From Planctomycetaceae bacterium (GTDB taxonomy: Bacteria; Planctomycetota; Planctomycetia; Planctomycetales; Planctomycetaceae): a DNA stretch of 6,222 bases. Both the position numbers and the translations under genes were made by a program. The DNA lies in NCBI GenBank assembly GCA_015487825.1, contig WFOZ01000733.1, forward strand, positions 1 to 6,222, read 5' to 3'. The notes below the pieces were generated by a model. That model was not told the origin of the DNA, made no database searches, and was given only the letters and a program-made list of their open reading frames with translations. This document shows, piece by piece, positions 1-6,222 of the stretch (position 1 is the first letter of the stretch; every line of letters starts with the position of its first letter).

Positions 1-1
1 G

Positions 2-118
2 ATTGGGGCTTTCGTGACTTGGGCTGCATGGTCATACGGTCCCGGTTGTTTCTACCCCGGCATGGCAGATTTTCGTTTCCTGCCTCTTAGTGGTTCATGG
101 CTAAATCTGGAGCAGTAG
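2..118 (+). CDS. Possible C-terminal fragment of an upstream gene (5' truncated by window edge)
   Basis: One frame is open from the left edge to a TAG at 116-118 and encodes 38 residues rich in Gly, Trp, Phe and Pro, ending in SWLNLEQ. The other two + frames close early (TGA near 15, TAG at 88-90). The stop lies one base before the ATG of the next gene, and the next gene's Shine-Dalgarno sequence falls inside the last codons, which is the usual spacing for genes in one operon. I do not recognise the peptide; its aromatic and Gly-rich make-up would suit the end of a membrane or exported protein, but 38 codons is too little to judge. The open frame could be chance. Confidence 0.4.
   Translation: MGAFVTWAAWSYGPGCFYPGMADFRFLPLSGSWLNLEQ
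109..112 (+). promoter_or_regulatory. Ribosome binding site for the toroid/HEAT gene
   Basis: GGAG sits seven bases before the ATG at 120, a standard Shine-Dalgarno spacing. It supports the ATG at 120 as the true start, although this gives an unusually long stretch (about 30 residues) before the hydrophobic part of the signal peptide. Confidence 0.65.
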
Positions 119-119
119 C

Positions 120-1937
120 ATGCAACATACTGATCAGTTAAAACCGGAGCGTCAGTTTTCAATTGATCTTGTTGCCAAGAGGGCACCAACAGAAAGAAGC
201 TATTTTTTTTTACGAACCCTTATTGCTTCTTGTTTTCTATTTCTGATTGCAGGGTTATTACAGCCGGTTGAGGCAGCCAAAGATCCTCGTGTCCAGCCAG
301 CTGTTGAACGTGGTCTACAGTATTTACGGCAATATGACTTGAAGTTCAAACCCGCTACCGGACTTGTAATCTACACTCTGCTGGCCGGTGGCGATTCTGC
401 TGACAGTCCCGCGGTGAAGAGAGGCCTGGCAGTTATTCTGAAGAAATTCAGTGGGACCGACACAGATCTCAAATATACTCCGGGGCCACACCATACCTAT
501 GAAGCGGCGATTGATGTAATGGCTTTAGAGGCAGCCGATCCTGAAGAATATTTCAACCAGATACAGGCAATTTCAAATTATATTATCAAAGGGCAGCTGG
601 AAATAGGTGCCTGGTACTATCCTTATCAACCCAAGGATGGCGAAGGAGATACCAGTATCACACAATATGCCATTCTGGGATTGTGGGCAGCTCATCGAGC
701 CGGTGTGGAAATTCCTCTGGAAGTCTTTGAGAAGGCAGCGGCCTGGCATTTTAGAACTCAAGATAAATCAGGAGGTTTCTTTTATCACCCTGTACTCAGC
801 AATAACAAGGTAACTTCAGATAGACCTCTGTATGCGACGATGGGGGCTGCTGCTTCTGGTACACTGGGGATCATCCGACTTATCCTTTTTAGAGACATGC
901 CTGCACCGAGCGCCGATAAATCACAAAAAAAGAATGGGCCTCGTTTTGGAGTGTTGGAAAACAAGAACCCGAAGCCCACCGGTCCCAAACTAAGAACGAC
1001 GCCCAAACCAATCAGACCACAAATTGATGCTTCCAATAAAAGATCCCGAGGTTGGCTTACGCGAGGATTTGCCCAGAATTTGGTTTCTACCCATAACGGA
1101 CACCAACATTACTATTTCTATGCTCTTGAACGTACATCCTCTGTCAATAACTGGGAGACATACGGGACGCATGACTGGTATAAGGAAGGGACCGATTTCT
1201 GGTTGCCCAGGCAAACTAAAAATGGTAGCTGGTCAGAAACCAGTACTCGCTCAGGTGATCATCCAAGTGCAACATGCTTCACGCTTTTGTTTTTAATGCA
1301 GGCAACAAAAAAACTGATCCCCACTCGCTCGCGACCAGTCAAACTGGGAGAAGGTGTTCTGGCTGGAGGGCGAGGGTTGCCAGATGATCTTTCACAAGTA
1401 AACTTCCGCAATGGAAAGCTGGAATTTAAGAAAGAGCAAATGAGTGATTTCGACCAGCTTCTGGCAGGCCTTGCAACAATTGACCTCTCAAAAGCAGATG
1501 TAGAAGTGAAAGCTACTGATAGGAAGGTTGATATTTCTGATCCCAAAAAACTGATCGGTAAGAAAAAGTTACTGAAGTCATTAGTAAAATATTCTGATCC
1601 GCGCGTCCGGCAGGTCGCCGCCTGGGCCATCGGGAAAACGGATCGCCTCGACATTGCAGGCCTGCTTATTCCTTTGTTGAAAGATGACGATCTGGGCGTT
1701 GCAATAGAGGCCCGTCTGGCACTTTGCTGGATTTCCCGCCGCCCCAACGGCTTCAACAACCCGGTTGATCCATTAGAGCAATACGAAGATTCTGACGTCG
1801 AAATTGATAAGAAAAAAATCCAGGCCGCCTGGCAGAACAAAGTGTATAAATCCTGGCGTAACTGGTATCTGAATTCACGCCCTTATAAAATCAGAGACGA
1901 TTTCGACGACCCGGAACAAATTCGCTTTCAGAAATAG
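120..1937 (+). CDS. Exported prenyltransferase/squalene-oxidase-repeat protein with C-terminal HEAT-like repeats
   Basis: This 605-residue protein starts with a polar segment of about 30 residues, a hydrophobic stretch (residues 33-48) and a likely signal peptidase site after VEAA (50-53), so it is probably exported. Residues about 55-260 and 310-400 resemble the alpha/alpha-toroid repeats of squalene cyclases and protein prenyltransferases: GDTSITQYAILGLWAA (176-191), QDKSGGFFYHP (214-224), HDWYKEGTDFW (351-361) and KNGSW (367-371). The two halves are joined by a basic, Pro-rich linker (about 262-305). Residues 484-545 look like one or two HEAT repeats (DPRVRQVAAWAIGK, then DDLGVAIEARLALCW). 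I do not see the DxDD motif of true class II terpene cyclases, so a binding or scaffold role is more likely than cyclisation. Such proteins are common in planctomycete genomes and usually lack an assigned function. The ATG choice is supported by GGAG seven bases upstream. Confidence 0.88.
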   Translation: MQHTDQLKPERQFSIDLVAKRAPTERSYFFLRTLIASCFLFLIAGLLQPVEAAKDPRVQPAVERGLQYLRQYDLKFKPATGLVIYTLLAGGDSADSPAVKRGLAVILKKFSGTDTDLKYTPGPHHTYEAAIDVMALEAADPEEYFNQIQAISNYIIKGQLEIGAWYYPYQPKDGEGDTSITQYAILGLWAAHRAGVEIPLEVFEKAAAWHFRTQDKSGGFFYHPVLSNNKVTSDRPLYATMGAAASGTLGIIRLILFRDMPAPSADKSQKKNGPRFGVLENKNPKPTGPKLRTTPKPIRPQIDASNKRSRGWLTRGFAQNLVSTHNGHQHYYFYALERTSSVNNWETYGTHDWYKEGTDFWLPRQTKNGSWSETSTRSGDHPSATCFTLLFLMQATKKLIPTRSRPVKLGEGVLAGGRGLPDDLSQVNFRNGKLEFKKEQMSDFDQLLAGLATIDLSKADVEVKATDRKVDISDPKKLIGKKKLLKSLVKYSDPRVRQVAAWAIGKTDRLDIAGLLIPLLKDDDLGVAIEARLALCWISRRPNGFNNPVDPLEQYEDSDVEIDKKKIQAAWQNKVYKSWRNWYLNSRPYKIRDDFDDPEQIRFQK

Positions 1938-2095
1938 AGCGGCGATGCAGTTGGAAAAAGAATGTTTTCCTGAAAGTCGAAAAGCTTGCCTCACGGCTGA
2001 TTCTTCCTGACAGTGAACCTTATTTCTATTCTCCCCGAACAGGGACAGCTTTCAATCAATCGCTCCTTAGTAGCACAACAGAATCTCAAATCACT
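1938..2095. other. Intergenic gap between the toroid gene and the propeller gene
   Basis: This 158-base gap holds no credible ORF or RNA gene. A small inverted repeat (GGAAAA at 1953-1958, TTTTCC at 1965-1970, six-base loop) follows the stop codon but has an AT-rich stem and no T tract. A promoter for the downstream gene may lie here; I cannot place one with confidence. No Shine-Dalgarno sequence precedes the ATG at 2096. Confidence 0.5.
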
Positions 2096-3523
2096 ATGAA
2101 ATATTTCTGTTTTATCGGGGTATTGACTGCATTTTCTCTGAATGCGATTCAATTCGCAGTTGGCCAGGATGCTCCCCCGGTAATCGATATTGATTCTCGA
2201 CGTGAGTTATTTCTGGATCGATTTATCATTGGCGAATTGAAACAAACATCACTCAAACTACACACGCCACAATTGATGCAACCAGTTTCGCCGGCTCGTC
2301 CGCACGGGCATTATGCAACTGTTCTCAAGGCGGCTGATAAATATCAGTTTTACTATCGCGGCGATACTCAACCCGGCAACCACTGGAAAAAAGGCTGGGA
2401 GCAATATCACGAGGGAGAAGTCACGCTATATGCGGAAAGCAAGGACGCGATTCACTGGACACTGCCCAGGCTTGGGATTTACAAAGAGCACCCGACATTT
2501 CCGCAGGGCAATGTTGTGTTGCAGGATGAATTTCTGGTGAATCATAATTTCACGCCATTTATTGATACCAAGCCCGGCATCCCACAAGAACAGCGATACA
2601 AAGCACTGGGAGGATTGGCGTATCAGCCGCACGAAAAATACAAAAAGATTCGTCAAAAACGTGGGCCGGGTGGTTTGAAAGCGTATGTTTCCTCGGATGG
2701 AATTCACTGGAAAAAGCTCAGGGACAAACCCGTTATTCCGGAAGAATGGGGGAAGTATTTCGATTCCCAGAATTATGCATTCTGGTCAGATTCCGAACAG
2801 GCGTATGTCTGCTATTTTCGCCGGTTCATCAAAGGATATCGCGGCATTGCCCGTACCACTTCCAAGGACTTTATCAACTGGACACTTCTTGTAGAAATGC
2901 AGGCCAACCTCCCCGGAGAGCATCTTTATACGCCTTGCACACAACCCTATTATCGAGCCCCACATATTTATATTGCCCTGCCGACCCGCTTTATGGCAAA
3001 ACGAGGATCAGCAACTGATATTCTACTGATGAGTACACGAGGCGGAAACCGTTTTGATCGTGAATTTACGGAATCGTTTATTCGCCCGGGCATCGGGAAA
3101 GCTGGTTGGGCCAATCGGGCGAACTATGCCGCGATTGGAATTCATCAAACAAGCCCCACTGAAATCTCATTATTTCTCACCGGCGGTCGGAGATATACTT
3201 TGCGAATTGATGGTTTTGTTTCTGTAAATGCTCCTCTTGCCGGCGGTGAATTAGTCACAAAACTGTTAAAGTTCAAAGGCAGTGAACTTGAGATTAACTA
3301 TTCGACCAGTGCAGCAGGTCAGATTCTTGTCGAAATTCAGGATGCAAGCGGTCAACCAATTCCCGGTTTCAGCCTGAAAGATATGAAACCAATTTACGGC
3401 GACCATATTTCCAGAACAGTTGAATGGAAACAGGGTTCGGATATCAGTACATTGGCAGGAAAAGCAATCCAGGTTCGTTTTGTGATGTCAGATGCCGATT
3501 TGTACTCATTGCGATTTCGCTGA
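2096..3523 (+). CDS. Exported five-bladed propeller protein, GH32/GH43-like, function unassigned
   Basis: The 475-residue product begins with a signal peptide (MKYFCFIGVL, hydrophobic to about residue 22, probable cleavage after AVGQ or nearby). The mature protein opens with IDIDSRRELFLDRFIIG (30-46), typical of a planctomycete/verrucomicrobial family that resembles the GH32/GH43/GH68 beta-propellers. Blade-like repeats include KYQFYYRGD (82-90), LYAESKDAIHW (111-121), AYVSSDGIHWKKL (196-208), YVCYFRRF (237-244) and RTTSKDFINW (253-262), each a beta strand followed by an S/T-K/D-x-x-W turn. APHIYIALPTRF (288-299) and STRGGNRFDREF (313-324) are further family signatures as I remember them. From about residue 366 (RRYTLRIDGFVSV) to the end there is a beta-sandwich region ending DADLYSLRF. 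A carbohydrate-active role outside the cytoplasm is a guess from fold; I could not identify catalytic acids. There is no Shine-Dalgarno sequence, and the start rests on the signal peptide. Confidence 0.87.
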   Translation: MKYFCFIGVLTAFSLNAIQFAVGQDAPPVIDIDSRRELFLDRFIIGELKQTSLKLHTPQLMQPVSPARPHGHYATVLKAADKYQFYYRGDTQPGNHWKKGWEQYHEGEVTLYAESKDAIHWTLPRLGIYKEHPTFPQGNVVLQDEFLVNHNFTPFIDTKPGIPQEQRYKALGGLAYQPHEKYKKIRQKRGPGGLKAYVSSDGIHWKKLRDKPVIPEEWGKYFDSQNYAFWSDSEQAYVCYFRRFIKGYRGIARTTSKDFINWTLLVEMQANLPGEHLYTPCTQPYYRAPHIYIALPTRFMAKRGSATDILLMSTRGGNRFDREFTESFIRPGIGKAGWANRANYAAIGIHQTSPTEISLFLTGGRRYTLRIDGFVSVNAPLAGGELVTKLLKFKGSELEINYSTSAAGQILVEIQDASGQPIPGFSLKDMKPIYGDHISRTVEWKQGSDISTLAGKAIQVRFVMSDADLYSLRFR

Positions 3524-3645
3524 AAAAGATTATTCAAACTGGAAATTCCGGCGTGGCTGGTTTGCCACAACCAAAAAGAAACATCGTAACACTCACCAAT
3601 GATGCGAGCAAACAGCGAGCATATGATGGTGAAAGAATCTACTTC

Positions 3646-3651
3646 AAGGGA
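3646..3651 (+). promoter_or_regulatory. Ribosome binding site that sets the globin start
   Basis: AAGGGA ends four bases before the ATG at 3656. The earlier in-frame ATGs (3599, 3602, 3623, 3626) lack such a sequence and would add up to 19 polar residues absent from typical truncated globins. This decides the start at 3656. Confidence 0.65.
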
Positions 3652-3655
3652 AAAC

Positions 3656-4027
3656 ATGAATCAGAAATCACTTTACGAACGTCTTGGCGGTTACGATGGC
3701 ATCACTGCTTTTTCGGATGAGCTACTGCCTCGTCTCCAGGGAGATGCACAACTGGGCCGCTTCTGGCAGAATCGGGGAGACGATGGAATCGCCAGAGAAA
3801 AGCAACTGCTGATCGACTACTTATGCTCAGCCGCTGGCGGGCCGATGTATTACACCGGTCGAGATATGAAAACAACACATAAAGGAATGAAAATTTCTGA
3901 AAGTGATTGGGAAATCTTTCTTAATCATGCGGCTGTGACAATGAATGTCCTGCAGATTCCTGATCAGGAGATTGATGACGTTGTTGCATTCGTGTTGAGT
4001 TTGAAGGACGACATCGTTGAAGCGTAG
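3656..4027 (+). CDS. Group 1 truncated haemoglobin
   Basis: This 123-residue cytoplasmic haem protein has the normal length of a truncated globin (2-over-2 fold). Signatures are SLYERLGGYDGI (5-16, helix A/B with the Gly-Gly turn), LPRLQGDAQLGRFW (24-37, helix B/C), AAGGPMYYTGRDM (59-71, Gly-Gly and YTG of the E-F region) and MKTTHKGMKI (71-80), in which His75 aligns with the proximal haem ligand F8 (His81 of Mycobacterium tuberculosis GlbN). Relatives bind O2 and NO and some act in NO dioxygenation or oxygen handling; no specific role is shown here. Counting from the Gly-Gly turn, position B10, a Tyr in GlbN, is Leu24. A longer form from ATG 3599 (142 residues) is possible, but the AAGGGA site favours 3656. 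The gene stands 132 bases after the propeller gene and faces the pseudouridine synthase across 53 bases; neither neighbour suggests a partner. Confidence 0.93.
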   Translation: MNQKSLYERLGGYDGITAFSDELLPRLQGDAQLGRFWQNRGDDGIAREKQLLIDYLCSAAGGPMYYTGRDMKTTHKGMKISESDWEIFLNHAAVTMNVLQIPDQEIDDVVAFVLSLKDDIVEA

Positions 4028-4080
4028 AAACCTGAATTACTCGTCTCAGAAACATTGAAGACATCTCCTGCGATCAGCTT

Positions 4081-5088
4081 CTACCCCCAGTCTGGCCTGA
4101 GAGTTTGGTAAGAAATCGTTTCTTTAAGAACAGGATGTTCAATCGTAATTTTCCAGGAATGTAGCGCCATGGACGGGCAATCGATTGACATTGTCTGAAA
4201 TTTACCTTGTTGATGGTTTTGCAAATAGACAGGATCACCAACAATGGGATAGCCCATGTGCCACAAATGCACGCGAATCTGATTTGTTCTTCCGGTTATC
4301 GGGATCGCTTCGAGTAAAGCGGTTCCATCCTCGTTCCGCTGCAATACGATAAACCGAGTTTGAGCGAACTGACCATTTTTCTCATCAATAACTCGTGTTC
4401 CAGCGTTTTCAGCCTGACGAGAAACAGGAAGGCTGCACAGATGGTTGTCCCACTGCGGTTGTCCATGAATTTTGCATAAATAAGATTTCTTCGCCAGCCC
4501 CTGCTCAAACTGTTGATGCAGCTTCTGAGAGACTTCCCGACAATTTGAAAAGAGAATCAGGCCGGTCGTATTGGCATCGAGCCGATGTGCAGGACGCAGT
4601 TTTTCTTCCGGGAATGCGAGAGCAAGAATATGTGTCATGCTGTTTTTATTGAAACGCCCACAAGGATGAATCGGCAGTGGTGCTGGCTTGTCAAATACAA
4701 TTAATGGCTCTTCCCAGGAAATGATCTTCAGATTCGCATTGACAGCTGGCTCAATCGTATCGGGAATATGCCGCGACAATTGTTGACCAACCCGCACTTT
4801 TTCGTTTGCAAAAATGATTCGCTGCTGATAACGAATCAGGCCATCTTCGCAAACTTTATTCCATGTGGCACGTGAAAGATGAGGATGATAATCGCAGACA
4901 AAATCGAGCAACTCCCACCGATCGTATTTTCCGGGTACATTCAAAGGACGCTTATTCGTATATGAAATACTGCCGGGGAGTGGATTGGTAACACTCCGAA
5001 TAGTCTGTTCTCGCTGAGCGACTGTTCGCATTTTATTAGTTACGGATACCGTTTTCAGATTAACATGGAGAAAAAGAGCCAAATTCAC
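4081..5088 (-). CDS. RluA-family pseudouridine synthase
   Basis: The 335-residue protein should isomerise specific uridines in rRNA or tRNA to pseudouridine. An S4-like RNA-binding region spans about residues 55-105 (WELLDFVCDYHPHLSRATWNKV, then VRVGQQL). The catalytic domain follows: IVFDKPAPLPIHP (130-142), then RPAHRLDANTTGLILFS (165-181) with HRLD at 168-171 and the catalytic Asp171, and later GRTNQIRVHLWHMGYPIVGDPVY (266-288), the conserved RluA C-terminal motif. The HRLDANT form, rather than the HRLDRDT of E. coli RluA/C/D, occurs in a divergent subgroup, so the target site cannot be assigned. The start is a GTG overlapping the stop of the upstream hydrolase by four bases. An ATG at codon 20 (5031) would give 316 residues and remove part of a poorly conserved leader; neither start has a well-spaced Shine-Dalgarno sequence. 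Confidence 0.95.
   Translation of the reverse strand: MNLALFLHVNLKTVSVTNKMRTVAQREQTIRSVTNPLPGSISYTNKRPLNVPGKYDRWELLDFVCDYHPHLSRATWNKVCEDGLIRYQQRIIFANEKVRVGQQLSRHIPDTIEPAVNANLKIISWEEPLIVFDKPAPLPIHPCGRFNKNSMTHILALAFPEEKLRPAHRLDANTTGLILFSNCREVSQKLHQQFEQGLAKKSYLCKIHGQPQWDNHLCSLPVSRQAENAGTRVIDEKNGQFAQTRFIVLQRNEDGTALLEAIPITGRTNQIRVHLWHMGYPIVGDPVYLQNHQQGKFQTMSIDCPSMALHSWKITIEHPVLKETISYQTLRPDWG
5085..5088 (-). promoter_or_regulatory. GTGA stop/start overlap coupling the hydrolase and the pseudouridine synthase
   Basis: On the - strand the hydrolase ends ...GCA ATG TGA, and the GTG formed by the last base of its Met codon and the first two of the stop opens the pseudouridine synthase frame. A purine-rich AAAGGGA lies 13 bases upstream, too far for a good Shine-Dalgarno sequence, so re-initiation by terminating ribosomes is the likely mode. 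Confidence 0.6.
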
Positions 5089-6170
5089 ATTGCCGAATCA
5101 ATCCCTTTTGATTCGGCAATCAGATTGATTTTTTCGCCAATGTGTTTGAATATTACGGGAAGATAGACAATTCCTGAGTAATGATTCACCGGCATCAAAA
5201 TATGATTTTCCCCGCTTAACCCGCCAGCTTTGGCGAGAAGGTTTGCGTTTCGTAACGGCACAACTGTGTCGTACTTTCCAGAGTACAACCAGACACGAGC
5301 AGCATTCATGCGTGATGCAAGATTAAGTGGTTCAATTCTATCGATAATCTCTTTCAGTTGATCATCATTGATGCCTGCTTCTCTTGTCTTTTCCAGAACT
5401 TTTTCGGCGTCTCTTTTGCCGTGCATGAGGATATCGTAAAGATCTCCCCCAGCAAGCATTAGAAAAACGGCGTCATATCCCTGATCCAAACCAGCGACTG
5501 TCGCAGAAACAAAACCACCCAGGCTGGTCCCCTGTAAAACGATAAGACGTTCATCCACCATCGGCAACACCGCAACGGCATCTCGCGCCCGCCTGACATC
5601 ATTAATCGCCTGATGAAACAACGTGATCAGTTCTGAAACATCCTGCCTCTGTTTAGATTTTCTTTTCCCGTACCCGGGCATATGAAGAAGAAATGTGTGG
5701 AAGTGTTGTTTTTTAAGCGTTTTAGCAAAAAGCTGCCCTACCGTCATTCCACTTCCCGATTCATGCACGACGACAATCGCAGGGGCTTTGATGATTTCCC
5801 CTGCTTTATTTTTCGCCGGATACCACTCCATCGTAACGGTATCGTCCCCGCCATTATTTGATGTGATAGGAGAAGGAAAAGTAACCAGAAAATCGCCACG
5901 ATTTTTGTAGGCAGGATGAAGCTGCACTTCAAACTTCTGCTTCGACCAGGCAAGACCATCAAGATACTTTTTGACTCCCTGATCGCAATCTTCTTCCAGA
6001 CTGACATCAAGTGAATCGACCGACTGAAATTTCTGCCCGACTGTTGGTACAGAATTCTTAACTTCTTTCAGCACAGTCGCCTGTACAGAAATAAAAGCTG
6101 TGCCAATCATGCACGAGATTGCAATCAGCGACATCATCAAACCGGATAGAGACTTCTTATTTCTTCGCAT
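5085..6170 (-). CDS. Exported alpha/beta hydrolase, substrate unknown
   Basis: The 361-residue protein starts with a basic segment (MRRNKK), a hydrophobic core (about 10-28) and a probable cleavage site after SVQA (28-31). Cys20 is preceded by AIS, a poor lipobox, so lipoprotein status is doubtful. The hydrolase fold is shown by strand APAIVVVHESGSG (129-141, oxyanion region), LLHMPGYGKR (161-170), the nucleophile elbow GTSLGG (214-219, Ser216), YSGKYDTVVP (296-305, acid Asp301) and MPVNHYSG (326-333, His330). The triad is therefore complete and in canonical order, so an active esterase or peptidase-like enzyme outside the cytoplasm is likely. About 100 residues between the signal peptide and the first core strand are not recognisable. 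A helical insert rich in charged residues (about 250-283) may form the lid. The gene precedes, and overlaps by four bases, the pseudouridine synthase. Confidence 0.9.
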   Translation of the reverse strand: MRRNKKSLSGLMMSLIAISCMIGTAFISVQATVLKEVKNSVPTVGQKFQSVDSLDVSLEEDCDQGVKKYLDGLAWSKQKFEVQLHPAYKNRGDFLVTFPSPITSNNGGDDTVTMEWYPAKNKAGEIIKAPAIVVVHESGSGMTVGQLFAKTLKKQHFHTFLLHMPGYGKRKSKQRQDVSELITLFHQAINDVRRARDAVAVLPMVDERLIVLQGTSLGGFVSATVAGLDQGYDAVFLMLAGGDLYDILMHGKRDAEKVLEKTREAGINDDQLKEIIDRIEPLNLASRMNAARVWLYSGKYDTVVPLRNANLLAKAGGLSGENHILMPVNHYSGIVYLPVIFKHIGEKINLIAESKGIDSAM

Positions 6171-6181
6171 TATCGATACAT

Positions 6182-6185
6182 TCCT
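6182..6185 (-). promoter_or_regulatory. Weak Shine-Dalgarno-like site before the hydrolase
   Basis: AGGA on the - strand lies 11 bases before the ATG at 6170, longer than the usual 5-9. No better site is present, and the signal peptide begins properly at this ATG. Confidence 0.3.
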
Positions 6186-6222
6186 GTTGATCTTATTAAA
6201 TTGCCGTAGGGTCCGCTATTGC

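Noticed and set aside
1259..1840. 193-residue open frame on the - strand inside the toroid gene
   Set aside because: It lies wholly within a well-supported gene, is Ser/Arg/Phe-rich without recognisable domains, and behaves as an antisense shadow frame.
1953..1970. Inverted repeat GGAAAA/TTTTCC downstream of the toroid gene
   Set aside because: Six-base stem with four A-T pairs and no following T run; too weak to call a terminator.
2007..2032. Promoter-like CTGACA (2007-2012) and TATTCT (2027-2032) upstream of the propeller gene
   Set aside because: The spacer is 14 bases, too short for a sigma70-type promoter, and the -10 match is poor.
3553..3568. Hairpin GTGGC-TGGTTT-GCCAC after the propeller gene
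   Set aside because: The five-base stem is perfect, but neither strand has a T tract after it, so it is not a convincing intrinsic terminator; it may be chance.
3424..3720. 98-residue + frame bridging the propeller gene and the globin
   Set aside because: It overlaps both real genes in another frame and its translation has no recognisable motif; no sign that it is a frameshifted part of either gene.
4045..4101. CTCAG (4045-4049) and CTGAG (4097-4101) around the convergent junction as a bidirectional terminator
   Set aside because: The five-base arms are 47 bases apart and the second lies inside the pseudouridine synthase coding region; no T tract.
6170..6181. Three-codon upstream ORF (ATG TAT CGA TAA) overlapping the hydrolase ATG as TAATG on the - strand
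   Set aside because: Too short to distinguish from chance, and the nearby AGGA directly abuts its ATG and so cannot serve it.

Overview
The window looks like ordinary chromosomal DNA from a planctomycete, most likely a Gimesia/Planctomyces-type organism. This is inferred from gene content: an exported squalene-cyclase-like toroid protein with HEAT repeats, an exported propeller protein of a family I associate with Planctomycetes and Verrucomicrobia, a roughly balanced base composition, and starts that often lack a good Shine-Dalgarno sequence. No marker gene fixes the taxon.

Left half, + strand. A possible gene tail (2-118) ends one base before a 605-residue exported prenyltransferase/squalene-oxidase-repeat protein with C-terminal HEAT-like repeats (120-1937). 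A 158-base gap follows, then a 475-residue exported protein resembling the GH32/GH43 five-bladed propellers (2096-3523). A 132-base gap then leads to a 123-residue group 1 truncated haemoglobin (3656-4027). The gaps suggest that these genes need not form one operon.

Right half, - strand, convergent with the left half. An exported alpha/beta hydrolase (6170-5085) runs into an RluA-family pseudouridine synthase (5088-4081) through a 4-base GTGA stop/start overlap, so these two are very probably co-transcribed and translationally coupled. The convergent junction (4028-4080) is only 53 bases and shows no clear terminator.

Functionally the genes do not form an evident pathway: three exported proteins of uncertain substrate, one cytoplasmic haem protein and one RNA-modifying enzyme. 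I saw no mobile element, CRISPR array, RNA gene or phage feature. No gap exceeds 300 bases. I found no convincing undescribed system. The points most worth a second look are the haem-pocket substitution in the globin and the hydrolase/pseudouridine-synthase coupling.
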